A DNA stretch of 64,000 nt from Streptomyces sp. NRRL S-118 (GCF_000716335.1 NZ_KL591019.1:3104-67103), one strand, 5' to 3'. Shown: positions 7,662 through 17,916, counted from the first letter of the stretch. A program made the numbers and translations. Notes: a model not told the origin generated them from the sequence alone.

Positions 7662-9055
7662 ACGGCCCCGCGTCGCCCGGCGCTTCACCCGCGCCCCCGC
7701 CGGCCGCGTCGGCCTCCCCGGCCTCGCCGTCGTCCGCGTCTTCGTCGCCTTCGTCGTTTTCGTCGTCCTCGTCGTCCTCGTCGTCGACCGCCTCTTCGGC
7801 CCCGTCGTCCGCGGCCTCGACCGCTCCGCCGTACGCTGCGGCCCCGGCCGCCTTCTCGTCCGCCGCCTCCCCGTCCACCCCGTCGGCCGGCGCCGCGTCC
7901 GCAGCACCGCGGCACGCGCGTGCGGTCCGCGTGGTGATGCCCGGGGCGGTCGACGACCCGGCGGCGCCGAGCGGCGGCAACACCTACGACCGCAGGGTGT
8001 GCCGCGACCTGCCCGGCGTCGGCTGGCAGGTGCACGAGCACGTCGTCGCCGGTGACTGGCCCTCCCCCGCGCCGGCCGCCCGCGCGGAACTGGCGCGGCT
8101 GCTGCGGGAGTCGTCGGACGGCACCCTCTTCCTCCTCGACGGGCTCGTCGCCTGCGCCGCACCCGACGTCGTCGTGCCCGAGGCCGGGCGGCTGCGCATG
8201 GCGGTACTCGTCCACCTGCCACTGGCCGACGAGACGGGACTCGCTCCGGCGCTCGCGGCGGAGCGGGACGCCGGGGAGCGCCGGACGCTGCACGCCGTGG
8301 CGGCGGTCGTCGCCACCAGCCACTGGGCCGCCGAACGGCTGGTGGACCACCACGGCCTGCCCTCCGAGCGGGTCCACGTCGCCGCGCCCGGCGCCGACGT
8401 CGCCCCCCTCGCGCCCGGCAGTGCGCCCGGCGCCGTGCCCGGCGCGGGCCCGGGTCCCGCCTGCGGTACCGGCAGCGCTCCCCGGCTGCTGTGCGTCGCC
8501 TCGGTCACCCCGCGCAAGGGTCAGGCGGAACTGGTCGAGGCGCTCGCGGCCGTCACCGACCTGCCGTGGAGCTGCGTCTGCGTGGGAGGACTGGAACAGG
8601 ACCCGGGCTACGTCGACGTGGTGCGCGAGCGGATCGCGCGGCACGGTCTCGACGACCGCGTGCAGCTGACCGGTCCGCGCAGCGGCCCGATGCTGAACGC
8701 CAGTTACGCGGGCGCCGACCTCCTGGTGCTCGCCTCCCGTGCCGAGACGTACGGCATGGTCGTGACCGAGGCGCTGGCACGCGGGGTCCCGGTGCTGGCG
8801 ACGTCCGTGGGCGGGCTCCCGGAGGCGGTGGGTCGTGCCCCCGACGGCAGTGTGCCCGGCTTCCTCGTACCGCCGGACGACCCGGCGGCGCTCGCGGCGG
8901 CGCTGCGGCGCTGGCTGGGCGAACCCGCCGAGCGGCACCGGGCCAAGGTGGCCGCGCGCCGGCGGCGCACCGCGCTCGCCGGCTGGGAGACGACCGCCCG
9001 CAGTCTGGCCAAGGTGCTGGAGCACCTCCGGTACGACACCCAGGAGGCCGCGTGA
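7658..9055 (+). CDS. GT4-type glycosyltransferase with Ser-rich N-terminal extension
   Basis: This is a 465-aa retaining GT-B glycosyltransferase. The N-domain begins with [21 protein letters not shown] near residue 92. The C-domain carries [17 protein letters not shown] and the E-x7-E nucleotide-sugar motif ETYGMVVTE, followed by [20 protein letters not shown] 7658 overlaps the preceding stop (GTGA), so it is translationally coupled. Residues 5-90 are a low-complexity Ser/Ala/Pro tract that has no place in the fold and is encoded by a TCG-rich repeat. An internal start near 7928 would give a normal-length enzyme but has no ribosome-binding site. The expected reaction is sugar transfer to the pathway product; donor and acceptor are unknown. 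Confidence 0.85.
   Translation: MNGPASPGASPAPPPAASASPASPSSASSSPSSFSSSSSSSSSTASSAPSSAASTAPPYAAAPAAFSSAASPSTPSAGAASAAPRHARAVRVVMPGAVDDPAAPSGGNTYDRRVCRDLPGVGWQVHEHVVAGDWPSPAPAARAELARLLRESSDGTLFLLDGLVACAAPDVVVPEAGRLRMAVLVHLPLADETGLAPALAAERDAGERRTLHAVAAVVATSHWAAERLVDHHGLPSERVHVAAPGADVAPLAPGSAPGAVPGAGPGPACGTGSAPRLLCVASVTPRKGQAELVEALAAVTDLPWSCVCVGGLEQDPGYVDVVRERIARHGLDDRVQLTGPRSGPMLNASYAGADLLVLASRAETYGMVVTEALARGVPVLATSVGGLPEAVGRAPDGSVPGFLVPPDDPAALAAALRRWLGEPAERHRAKVAARRRRTALAGWETTARSLAKVLEHLRYDTQEAA
7722..7797 (+). repeat. TCG/TCC trinucleotide-rich tract inside glycosyltransferase
   Basis: About 75 bases consist almost entirely of TCG, TCC and TTC triplets, encoding a run of nine serines and flanking Ser/Ala/Pro. 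Length change by whole triplets would vary the linker without breaking frame. Confidence 0.75.
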
Positions 9056-9918
9056 CCACGCCCGCCGGAACCCGATTCGCCCCGCAGTGGCTGGCCCTGC
9101 GGGAGGAGGCCGATGCCGCCGCGCGGGCGGTCGCCCTCCTCGGGCCGCTGCGGCACGTGCCGCGGCAGGAGTCCGGGCTGGTCATCCGCGACCTGGGATG
9201 CGGCACCGGCTCCATGGGGCGGTGGCTCGCACCGCGGCTGGCGGGCGCGCAGCACTGGATCCTGCACGACCACGACCCCGATCTGCTCACCCTGGCCGCC
9301 ACCCGGATGCCGCGCAGGGGCGCGGACGGCGGCCGCGTCACCGTGGAGACGCGGTGCGGCGACCTGGCCGGGCTGACCGCGGCCGAGCTGTCCGGGACCC
9401 GTACCGATCTGGTGACGGCGTCCGCCCTGCTGGATCTGCTGACGCGCGAGGAGGTGGAGCGGCTGGCGGCGGCCTGCGCGGGGGCCGGCTGCCCGGCGCT
9501 GCTGGCACTCTCGGTCGCCGGGCGGGTCGAGCTGATGCCGGCCGATCCGCTGGACGCCGCGATCGGCAGCGCGTTCAACGACCACCAGCGCCGTCTGGAA
9601 CGCGGCCGGCGGCTCCTCGGGCCCGACGCCGTCGCGGCGGCCCGCGAGATCTTCACCCGCCACGGCATGGCGGTGCGGGTGCAGCCCAGCCCGTGGCGCC
9701 TCGGCCCGGGTTTCCGCGGTGGCGCCGACACGGCCCTGATGGCGCAGTGGCTGCGGGGCTGGGTGGGTGCGGCCCGGGAGCAACGGCCGGACCTCGCGCC
9801 GCGGGCCACCGCGTACCTGCGGCGGCGCCTGGACGCCTGCGAGGCCGGTGAGCTCCGCGTGGTGGTGCACCACAGTGACCTGCTGGCCCTGCCCGGGCCG
9901 CCGGACGCCGCCGCATGA
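9052..9918 (+). CDS. Class I SAM-dependent methyltransferase
   Basis: The product is 288 aa with the motif I signature VIRDLGCGTGSMGRWLA near residue 45, an acidic post-II loop HDHDPDLL, and a motif IV-like region TDLVTASALLDLLTREEVERL. The family uses S-adenosylmethionine to methylate N, O or C atoms; the acceptor is not predictable. GTG 9052 overlaps the glycosyltransferase stop (GTGA) and follows CAGGAGG. Its own stop overlaps the next ATG (ATGA). Such tight coupling shows the four genes from 7257 are one translation unit, so it probably methylates the same metabolite or its carrier. Confidence 0.88.
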   Translation: MTTPAGTRFAPQWLALREEADAAARAVALLGPLRHVPRQESGLVIRDLGCGTGSMGRWLAPRLAGAQHWILHDHDPDLLTLAATRMPRRGADGGRVTVETRCGDLAGLTAAELSGTRTDLVTASALLDLLTREEVERLAAACAGAGCPALLALSVAGRVELMPADPLDAAIGSAFNDHQRRLERGRRLLGPDAVAAAREIFTRHGMAVRVQPSPWRLGPGFRGGADTALMAQWLRGWVGAAREQRPDLAPRATAYLRRRLDACEAGELRVVVHHSDLLALPGPPDAAA

Positions 9919-12185
9919 GCGCGCGGGCGGTACGGGCGCGGCTCGGCGTCCCGGCGGGAGCGGTGATCCTCGTACTGGTCGTGTGGTGGCACGGCGCGGG
10001 TGCCGTGGTCGCCGGGCTGCGGGCGCTCGACGGCGTCACGCTGCTGGCCGCGGTCGGACTGGGCCTGTGCACGACCGTGCTGAGTGCCTGGCGCTGGTGC
10101 CTCGTGGCGCGCGCCCTGGGCGTCCGGCTGCCGCTCGGGCATGCCGTGGCCGACTACTACCGTTCGCTGTTCCTCAACGCGGCGCTGCCGGGCGGTGTCC
10201 TCGGTGATGTGCACCGCGCGGTCCGGCACGGGCGGAGCGCCGGGGACGTCGGCCGGGCGGTGCGGGCGGTCGTCGTCGAGCGGGCCGCGGGCCAGCTGGT
10301 GCTCGTCGCGGCCGGTGTGGTGCTGCTGGTCGCCCAGCCCTCCCCGGTACGGGCGGCCCTGGCCGGCGCCGTACGGGACGCCGCCACGGTGGCGGGTGCG
10401 GTGGCCGCGGCCGCCGTGCTGGGAGTGCTGGGGGCGGTGGTGGTGGTACGGCGCCGCCGGAGGGCGAGCGCGGGGCGGGGGGCCGAGCCGGGACCTGCGC
10501 CGCGGAGCGCCCGCACAGCTGCTTCGTCCGCCCGCAGGGCGGGGCCGGCGGCGTCCGGTGGGTGCGATCGCGCGACGGAGGACGGAGCCACTGCGTCGGA
10601 GGCACCCCCGGGCCCGGGCGGCGGCAGGGGGCATGGGCGAGCGGCGACGCAGCGAGCGGGCGTGCCAGGTGCCGCCGGAGGGGCGGGACTTCGCGGACAC
10701 GCCCCCGGGACGGGGTGCGCGGCGCCCGGCGGGCCGGACGGTTCACGGTGCCCGGCGGCCGCCGGCAGCCGCACCCCGTGGGCGCACCGGGCGGGACGCC
10801 TCCGGCGGGCGGCGACGCTCGCGGCCGACCGATCCGGTGCGGAGCGGGACGGGGCGCGCCTCGGCCTGTTCCGCCAGGGTGTCCGGCCGGGCGTGCTGCT
10901 GGCGTCCCTCGCGGTGCTCGCGGGGTACCTCGCCATGTTCCTCCTCGCCGCCCGCGCCGCGGGGTCGGCGGCGCCGGCGGCCGAGCTGCTGCCGCTGATG
11001 GTGCTGGCCCTGCTCGCGATGGCCCTGCCGCTCAACGTCGGCGGCTGGGGCCCCAGGGAGGGGGTCACCGCCTGGGCCTTCGCGGGCGCGGGCATGGGCG
11101 CGGCGCAGGGACTGACCGTCGCGGTGGTGTACGGGCTACTGAGTTTCGCCGCCGCGCTGCCCGGTGCCGGCGTGCTCCTCGTCCAGTGGCTCGCCGGGGC
11201 GCGGCGTGCGCAGGTCGAGTTCGAAGAGGGTGTCCTCGCCGAGCCGGGTGCTCCGCGTGGGTGGGCGCAGCGCGTCGCGCATCAGCTCCGGCCCCGGAAA
11301 GCCGAGCCCGCGGACACCGTCGCCGAGGAGGACGGGGGCCACGGTGAGGTAGAGCCGGTGCAGCGCGCCCTCGTGGAGGAACCGCGACACGGTGACCCCG
11401 CCGCCCTCGACCAGGACGCGGCCGAGGCCGCGCCGCGCGAGTTCCCGTACCAGGTGGCGCGGGGTGAACGCCTCGCGGCCGGGCAGGACGACGACGTCCA
11501 CACCGTCCGGCCGCGCGGTGGTGCGCGGTTCGTGCCCGGCGCCCGCACCCACCAGCCAGAGGGTCCGCGCGGCCCCGTCGCGGAAGAGCCCGTGTCCCAG
11601 CGGTACCCGGCCGTGCGGGTCGATGACGACGCGGACCGGGTTGTCCCCGGTACAGGCCCGCACGGTGAGGCGGGGATCGTCCGCGACGGCGGTGCCGGCT
11701 CCCACGACGACCGCGTCGGCCAGGGCACGCAGGCGGTGCAGGTGCTCCCGGTCCTCCTCGCCGGTGACGTAGTCGGCGTCGCCGGTGCGACTGGCGATGA
11801 ACCCGTCGAGGCTCTGGCCCAGTTGGGCGAAGGTCACGTGCGGGCCCGCGAGGCACAGGGGCAGATAGCGGTCGGCCAGGGCGTCCGCCTCGGGGGTGCC
11901 GTGCCGCCAGTGGGCCCTGCCGTCCGCGGCGCGGACCAGTCCGGCGGCCTCGGCGTCGCCGTCGGACCGGATGCCGCGCAGCCGCTCCCAGGCTTCGGCC
12001 GCGTCCACGACGACGGCGGCGGCGGTACGCGCCGCGGGGGCCGTCACCGGGTCCTCCGGCTCGTGTCCGCGGGGGCGAGGAGGGAGTGGTACTCCGCGAA
12101 CGCGTCGACCAGGGCCGCGAGCAATTCCCTGCCCTTTTGGGCCGATGCCCGTGACGGGCGCCCGATCACGCCGGATTCCGTGTAG
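9915..12185 (+). CDS. UPF0104/lysylphosphatidylglycerol-synthase-TM-like membrane protein, abnormal 3' end
   Basis: Residues 10-175 and about 318-430 are hydrophobic helices of the UPF0104 (LPG_synthase_TM/flippase-like) family: FLNAALPGGVLGDVHRAVRHG in the first half and LLALAMALPLNVGGWGPREG in the second. Homologues are about 300-350 aa. Here the frame is open for 756 aa. A basic, glycine/alanine-rich insert of about 130 residues splits the membrane domain. After the last helix (about 11206) the frame never stops but runs antisense through the reductase gene. The C-terminal 325 residues are therefore probably not native, and the gene may have lost its stop by deletion. ATG 9915 overlaps the methyltransferase stop. 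Proposed role is membrane handling or export of the locus product. Confidence 0.7.
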   Translation: MSARAVRARLGVPAGAVILVLVVWWHGAGAVVAGLRALDGVTLLAAVGLGLCTTVLSAWRWCLVARALGVRLPLGHAVADYYRSLFLNAALPGGVLGDVHRAVRHGRSAGDVGRAVRAVVVERAAGQLVLVAAGVVLLVAQPSPVRAALAGAVRDAATVAGAVAAAAVLGVLGAVVVVRRRRRASAGRGAEPGPAPRSARTAASSARRAGPAASGGCDRATEDGATASEAPPGPGGGRGHGRAATQRAGVPGAAGGAGLRGHAPGTGCAAPGGPDGSRCPAAAGSRTPWAHRAGRLRRAATLAADRSGAERDGARLGLFRQGVRPGVLLASLAVLAGYLAMFLLAARAAGSAAPAAELLPLMVLALLAMALPLNVGGWGPREGVTAWAFAGAGMGAAQGLTVAVVYGLLSFAAALPGAGVLLVQWLAGARRAQVEFEEGVLAEPGAPRGWAQRVAHQLRPRKAEPADTVAEEDGGHGEVEPVQRALVEEPRHGDPAALDQDAAEAAPREFPYQVARGERLAAGQDDDVHTVRPRGGARFVPGARTHQPEGPRGPVAEEPVSQRYPAVRVDDDADRVVPGTGPHGEAGIVRDGGAGSHDDRVGQGTQAVQVLPVLLAGDVVGVAGATGDEPVEALAQLGEGHVRAREAQGQIAVGQGVRLGGAVPPVGPAVRGADQSGGLGVAVGPDAAQPLPGFGRVHDDGGGGTRRGGRHRVLRLVSAGARREWYSANASTRAASNSLPFWADARDGRPITPDSV
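10710..10779. repeat. Inverted repeat within membrane-protein insert
   Basis: Arms ACGGGGTGCG (10710-10719) and CGCACCCCGT (10770-10779) enclose a second, smaller GCCCGGC-rich dyad. They lie in the stretch coding for the Gly/Ala/Arg insert that homologues of this membrane family should not have. It looks like a palindromic element inserted in frame. Confidence 0.55.
11136..12047 (-). CDS. RibD C-terminal-type pyrimidine reductase
   Basis: The product is 303 aa. After a variable 65-residue N-terminus comes the RibD reductase/dihydrofolate-reductase fold: VTFAQLGQSLDGFIAS, the VVVGAGTAVADDPRLTVR motif, RVVIDPHGRVP, VLVEGGGVTVSRFL and DTLFELDL. In riboflavin synthesis this domain reduces the ribosyl side chain of the aminopyrimidine to ribityl with NADPH. 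No deaminase domain is present. GTG 12047 overlaps the creatininase-family stop (GTGA), so the two are coupled. With the FAPy-type cyclohydrolase nearby it would act third in the pathway. The last 23 or so residues (after LDLRT) read antisense to the membrane-protein gene and are probably an acquired tail. Confidence 0.88.
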   Translation of the reverse strand: MTAPAARTAAAVVVDAAEAWERLRGIRSDGDAEAAGLVRAADGRAHWRHGTPEADALADRYLPLCLAGPHVTFAQLGQSLDGFIASRTGDADYVTGEEDREHLHRLRALADAVVVGAGTAVADDPRLTVRACTGDNPVRVVIDPHGRVPLGHGLFRDGAARTLWLVGAGAGHEPRTTARPDGVDVVVLPGREAFTPRHLVRELARRGLGRVLVEGGGVTVSRFLHEGALHRLYLTVAPVLLGDGVRGLGFPGPELMRDALRPPTRSTRLGEDTLFELDLRTPRPGEPLDEEHAGTGQRGGETQ

Positions 12186-12808
12186 GCCCGCATACCGAGG
12201 GAAAGCAGATGCTTCCGTTCGTCGGACACGAAATCGGAGGTCTCATAACCGGGCCGGACCAATTCCGGATGGTCGTGCAGCAGTATGGAGGTCTCCACTT
12301 CACCGGCATGCATATCGCTGTGGGAAGGCGTCTCAACACCGGCCCGTTCACGCGCCTGCGCCCAATCGGACGAGCCGGGGAAAAGAGCCATGCGCATATC
12401 CGTTCCGGCGGATTCCTGGACGATGTTGCGCACGACATAGTTGCCGCCGTGCCCATTGACCAGGACCAGACTCTCCACGCCCGAGCCGCGCAGTGAAACG
12501 GCGATGTCCCGTACCACCGCGTACAGCGTCGCGGCGGAGATGCTGACGGTCCCCGGCCAGTCGGCATGCTCGTGCGAGCAGGAGATCGTCACAGGTGGGA
12601 GCAGGTGCACCGGGTAGGCGCCGGCTATCCTCCGGGCGATGGCGCAGGCGATGACGGTATCGGTCATCAAGGGGAGGAACGGGCCGTGCTGTTCGAAACT
12701 CCCGATGGGCAGCACGGCGACCTCCGCACGCACCGCCCCGGCGTCCTCCGTGGTCGTGTCCAGTGCGAGCATACCGGTCCCGGTCATGTGCGGCTCGGTC
12801 ACATTCAT
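12044..12808 (-). CDS. Creatininase-family amidohydrolase (ArfB-like FAPy deformylase candidate)
   Basis: This 254-aa metal-dependent amidohydrolase shows the family ligands: Glu39 and His41 in SFEQHGPFLP, Asp50 in LMTDT, HEHADWPG (79-86), NGHGGN (118-123, His120), and HAGEVETS (167-174). The superfamily includes creatininase and archaeal ArfB, which removes the formyl group from the formylaminopyrimidine FAPy. Here it is encoded opposite a GTP cyclohydrolase II with the FAPy-forming Met120, so FAPy deformylation is the best guess (inference). ATG 12808 follows AAGGGGCGGGG. The gene has visibly more A/T in third positions than its neighbours. Its stop overlaps the reductase start, and it shares a short divergent promoter region with the cyclohydrolase gene. 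Confidence 0.88.
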   Translation of the reverse strand: MNVTEPHMTGTGMLALDTTTEDAGAVRAEVAVLPIGSFEQHGPFLPLMTDTVIACAIARRIAGAYPVHLLPPVTISCSHEHADWPGTVSISAATLYAVVRDIAVSLRGSGVESLVLVNGHGGNYVVRNIVQESAGTDMRMALFPGSSDWAQARERAGVETPSHSDMHAGEVETSILLHDHPELVRPGYETSDFVSDERKHLLSLGMRAYTESGVIGRPSRASAQKGRELLAALVDAFAEYHSLLAPADTSRRTR

Positions 12809-12890
12809 ACACCCCGCCCCTTTCTTTCGAGAGCGAAACATTTCGTCAATTCCTTGCTCCTGGCGCGAGGTTACCCGATAGGATCCCGCC
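12809..12890. promoter_or_regulatory. Divergent promoter region of creatininase and cyclohydrolase genes
   Basis: The 82-bp AT-richer spacer holds the dyad CGAAACATTTCG (12834-12845), a candidate regulator site able to act on both genes. For the rightward gene, TTGCTC (12854-12859) and TAGGAT (12879-12884) resemble -35/-10 elements. The latter is so close to ATG 12891 that the message could be leaderless, unless AGGA (12880-12883) serves as ribosome-binding site. Confidence 0.45.
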
Positions 12891-13550
12891 ATGATAGATA
12901 TCGATGGCACTTCGCAGACAGCCACACGGTCATCGGGCGTCGAGCACGTGGTGAATGTACAACTGTCGACCGAATACGGCGAATTCCTCGCGGTCGGTTA
13001 CCTGGACACCGACCGCGGCGATGAGCACATGGCCCTGGTGTACGGCGATGTCGGGGCCGGGGACGACGTCCTCACCCGCGCGCATTCCGAGTGCCTGACG
13101 GGTGACGCCTTCGGCTCCAGGCACTGCGAGTGCGGTGAGCAGCTCTCCGCGGCCCTGCGCGCCATCGCCGCGGAGGGGCGGGGGGTGCTGATCTACCTCC
13201 GGGGCCACGAGGGGCGCGGCATCGGCCTGTTGGCGAAGCTGCGGGCGATGCGGCTCCAGGCGGAGGGACTCGACACGGTCGAGGCGAATCTGGCGCTCGG
13301 GTACCCGGACGACGCCCGCGAGTACGGAGCGGCGGCGGGGATCCTCGACCACCTCGGGGTGCGGTCCGTACGGCTGCTGTCCAACAACCCGCGCAAGAGC
13401 GAGGCGTTGGAGCGGCACGGGATCCGGATCAGCGGCCGGGTGCCGTTGCTGATCCCGCCGCGCGAGGAGAACCTCTCCTACCTGTGGACCAAGCGCGAGC
13501 GCATGGGCCACCACCTTCCGCACCTGGGCGGTCTGCCCGGGACGCGCTGA
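12891..13550 (+). CDS. ribA: GTP cyclohydrolase II, FAPy-forming type (Met120)
   Basis: This 219-aa RibA-family enzyme has the zinc cysteines in [18 protein letters not shown] (Cys68, Cys79, Cys81), GTP-binding [11 protein letters not shown] and [14 protein letters not shown], and LLSNNPRK. The residue matching E. coli Tyr105 (KIRAY) is Met120 here (KLRAM). In S. coelicolor SCO6655 a Met at this same number was reported as the switch that stops the reaction at 2-amino-5-formylamino-6-ribosylaminopyrimidinone phosphate (FAPy) instead of deformylating it. The adjacent creatininase-family gene could supply the missing deformylation. ATG 12891 is the only good start. It is probably not the housekeeping riboflavin enzyme. 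Confidence 0.95.
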   Translation: MIDIDGTSQTATRSSGVEHVVNVQLSTEYGEFLAVGYLDTDRGDEHMALVYGDVGAGDDVLTRAHSECLTGDAFGSRHCECGEQLSAALRAIAAEGRGVLIYLRGHEGRGIGLLAKLRAMRLQAEGLDTVEANLALGYPDDAREYGAAAGILDHLGVRSVRLLSNNPRKSEALERHGIRISGRVPLLIPPREENLSYLWTKRERMGHHLPHLGGLPGTR

Positions 13551-13700
13551 AGGAGCGCGGTCACCGCGGCCCGATGAGACAAGCCGGGCCGCCCTGCGTA
13601 CTCCCTGACGACGAACCACCGGGTGGTCTCGGCCCCCGGCACCACCACGGAGGCACGCGTCCGTGCACCGGCCGTGGATGTCCGTTGAGGAGCGCTGCAC

Positions 13701-14567
13701 GTGCACGTTGACGAGAACGAACCGCTGACCGATCCCCTGCGACGGCCCGGCACGGGTTCCGGTCCGGAGCAGTCGATCATGGAGTCCTTCCAGAGGGTGC
13801 TGGACGCGCTGGACGCCGCCCGGGCCGAACTGCACAGCCTCGAGCCACGGCCGTACGGGGCCGCCGGGTCCTTGGACGGGTTCCTCCGCCCCGCCGGGGG
13901 GCGGGCGGAGGAAGCGACGACGGGGGCGGGCGGCGTGGAGGAGCACGGCTGGGGCAGCGGTCCGCGCACCGTTGCACGCGCGGCCGCCGTGACCTCGCCC
14001 CCTGTGTCCGAGCCCGCTACGCCGCCGGCCGTGGTGGTGGAGCCGCTGTGGGCGCGCGGCTCCGGATCCGTCCAGCCGTCGGACCCCTGGACACGCCCGA
14101 CCGGTCCGGGGACTTCCCGGCCGGACCCGGTGTGGCCGGTGTACCCGGGGAACCCCGTGCCGTCGGCCGCAGCCGCGGCCGGAGGGACAGGGTCGGCAGG
14201 AGGGTCGGGGCGGCCGGAAGGCCGTGCGTGGCCGCGGCTCGTGGCCGGCAGGCGGGCACGCCTGGCAGGGGCCTGCTCCGTGGGCGCGGTGGGCGGTCTC
14301 CTCGTCGCCTCCTCGTTGCTGGGCAACGGCGCCATGGGCCCGGGCCCGTGGGCGCCTTCCCTGCGGCCGGACCGCCCGGCACCGGGCACGGACCGGCCGC
14401 AGGAGGACGCGCGCCACCCGCACGGCTCGGTCCGGGAGGACGCCGGGCAGCAGCGGCGGACGTACCGGATCCCCCGGCTCCGGCCCGGCGGCGAATCCCC
14501 CGGGCGCTACGCCATCGAGGTCCGGGAGGCCGGAGCGAGGTTCCAGGGCCCGGGGTTCACCGCCTAG
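13701..14567 (+). CDS. Hypothetical proline-rich protein with one transmembrane helix
   Basis: The 288-aa product starts at GTG 13701 after GAGGAG. Residues 25-50 form a short amphipathic helix (MESFQRVLDALDAARAELHSL). Residues 55-185 are Pro/Gly/Ala-rich and disordered. One membrane segment lies near 196-213 (GACSVGAVGGLLVASSLL), and a basic, proline-rich tail follows. It looks like a bitopic membrane protein of unknown function. It lies 150 bases downstream of the cyclohydrolase in the same direction, so read-through transcription is possible, but nothing in the sequence ties it to that pathway. Confidence 0.6.
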   Translation: MHVDENEPLTDPLRRPGTGSGPEQSIMESFQRVLDALDAARAELHSLEPRPYGAAGSLDGFLRPAGGRAEEATTGAGGVEEHGWGSGPRTVARAAAVTSPPVSEPATPPAVVVEPLWARGSGSVQPSDPWTRPTGPGTSRPDPVWPVYPGNPVPSAAAAAGGTGSAGGSGRPEGRAWPRLVAGRRARLAGACSVGAVGGLLVASSLLGNGAMGPGPWAPSLRPDRPAPGTDRPQEDARHPHGSVREDAGQQRRTYRIPRLRPGGESPGRYAIEVREAGARFQGPGFTA

Positions 14568-14834
14568 CCGGTCTCGTCGGTCTCGTCGGTCAGGCCGGAT
14601 CAGTGAGCGGCGTTCGGTGCATGGGGCCTCCCCAGGTCCGTCAGGGCCGAGGGGACGCATCGCACGCCGGAGGAGGAAGTCGACGCGGAGGGTTGGGCGA
14701 CCGTCGACAACGCGGTGAGGTGGCGGGCCGGGCGTCGCGAGCCCGGCACGACCTGCGGGACACCCCCTGGGGAGCGGCCGTGAAGCAGTCCCGTCCTCCC
14801 TCCCGGCAGACGGGACGCTGCGGACACGCCCTAC
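14568..14834. other. Gene-free interval
   Basis: No frame with a convincing start, ribosome-binding site or conserved motif was found between the hypothetical gene and the terminator. It holds ordinary GC-rich sequence only. Confidence 0.5.
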
Positions 14835-14874
14835 GGCGTCTCGTCGGCCGGGCCCGCCCGGCCGACGAGACGCC
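14835..14874. terminator. Strong bidirectional terminator hairpin
   Basis: A perfect 19-bp inverted repeat (arms 14835-14853 and 14856-14874) with a 2-base loop lies 15 bases after the UvrA-like stop and between convergent genes. The arm includes GTCTCGTCGGCC, partly shared with hairpins at 27210 and 46000. Confidence 0.85.
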
Positions 14875-14889
14875 CCTGGGCGGAGCCGG

Positions 14890-17286
<2,397 letters not shown>

Positions 17287-17374
17287 CGTGTCTCCATGGT
17301 GTCGGGCGGGACCGCCGGTGCGGCCCTGTACCGGCGTCGTCGCCCGGCTGGTCCGGCCGTTCGAGCGGTACGCC

Positions 17375-17425
17375 GGGTCGTCGGGTCGTCGGGTCGTCAC
17401 CTGGTCGGCTGGTCGGCTGGTCATC
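17375..17425. repeat. 8-bp tandem repeats upstream of UvrA-like gene
   Basis: Three copies of GGGTCGTC (17375-17398), then three bases, then TGGTCGGC twice and TGGTCATC (17402-17425). They lie about 90-140 bases upstream of the UvrA-like start, in its probable promoter region. Confidence 0.75.
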
Positions 17426-17499
17426 AGCTTCGCAAATCGTTCACGGGTTCGCGGGATGTTCGCGTGGCTCGCGGGAGGCCCGGCCGGCCGGGCCCCGTC

Positions 17500-17916
17500 T
17501 CACTTCGTGCGGGACCGGACGAAGCGCACCATATTGCCGGAGGGGTCGCGGAACGCGCAGTCACGGACGCCGTACGGCTGGTCGATCGGCTCCTGGAGCA
17601 CCTCGCCGCCCGCGGCGCGGATGCGCTCGAAGGTGGCGTCGACGTCGTCGGTGCTGAAGACGACCCCGCGCAGCAGGCCCTTCGCCAGGAGTTCCGCCAT
17701 GGCCTGCCGGTCGGCGGGCGAGGCGTTCGGGTCGGCGAGGGGCGGCTCGAGGACGATGCCGACACCGGGCTGCGCCGGCGAGCCGACGGTCACCCAGCGC
17801 ATTCCCTCGAAGCCGACGTCGTTGCGCACCTCCAGGCCGAGAGCGTCGCGGTAGAAGGCGAGCGCCTCGTCGTGGTCGTCGACGGCGATGAAGCACTGCG
17901 AAAGCGTGATGTCCAT
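17500..17916 (-). CDS. VOC (glyoxalase/bleomycin-resistance) family protein
   Basis: This 138-aa single vicinal-oxygen-chelate domain has the two beta-alpha-beta-beta-beta halves ITLSQCFIAVDDHDEALAFYRDALGLEV and GVVFSTDDVDATFERIRAAGGEVL, ending in FRDPSGNMVRFV. Family members bind a metal and act on small electrophiles or aromatic diols, or sequester drugs; the ligand is unknown. ATG 17916 gives the usual MDIT opening; a GTG at 17925 is possible. It follows the AraC gene by 10 bases on the same strand, so the two form an operon in which the regulator probably senses the VOC protein's substrate. Confidence 0.88.
   Translation of the reverse strand: MDITLSQCFIAVDDHDEALAFYRDALGLEVRNDVGFEGMRWVTVGSPAQPGVGIVLEPPLADPNASPADRQAMAELLAKGLLRGVVFSTDDVDATFERIRAAGGEVLQEPIDQPYGVRDCAFRDPSGNMVRFVRSRTK

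Noticed and set aside
14600..14827. 75-aa minus-strand frame between the hypothetical gene and the terminator
   Set aside because: No ribosome-binding site or motif; it overlaps the region before a terminator.
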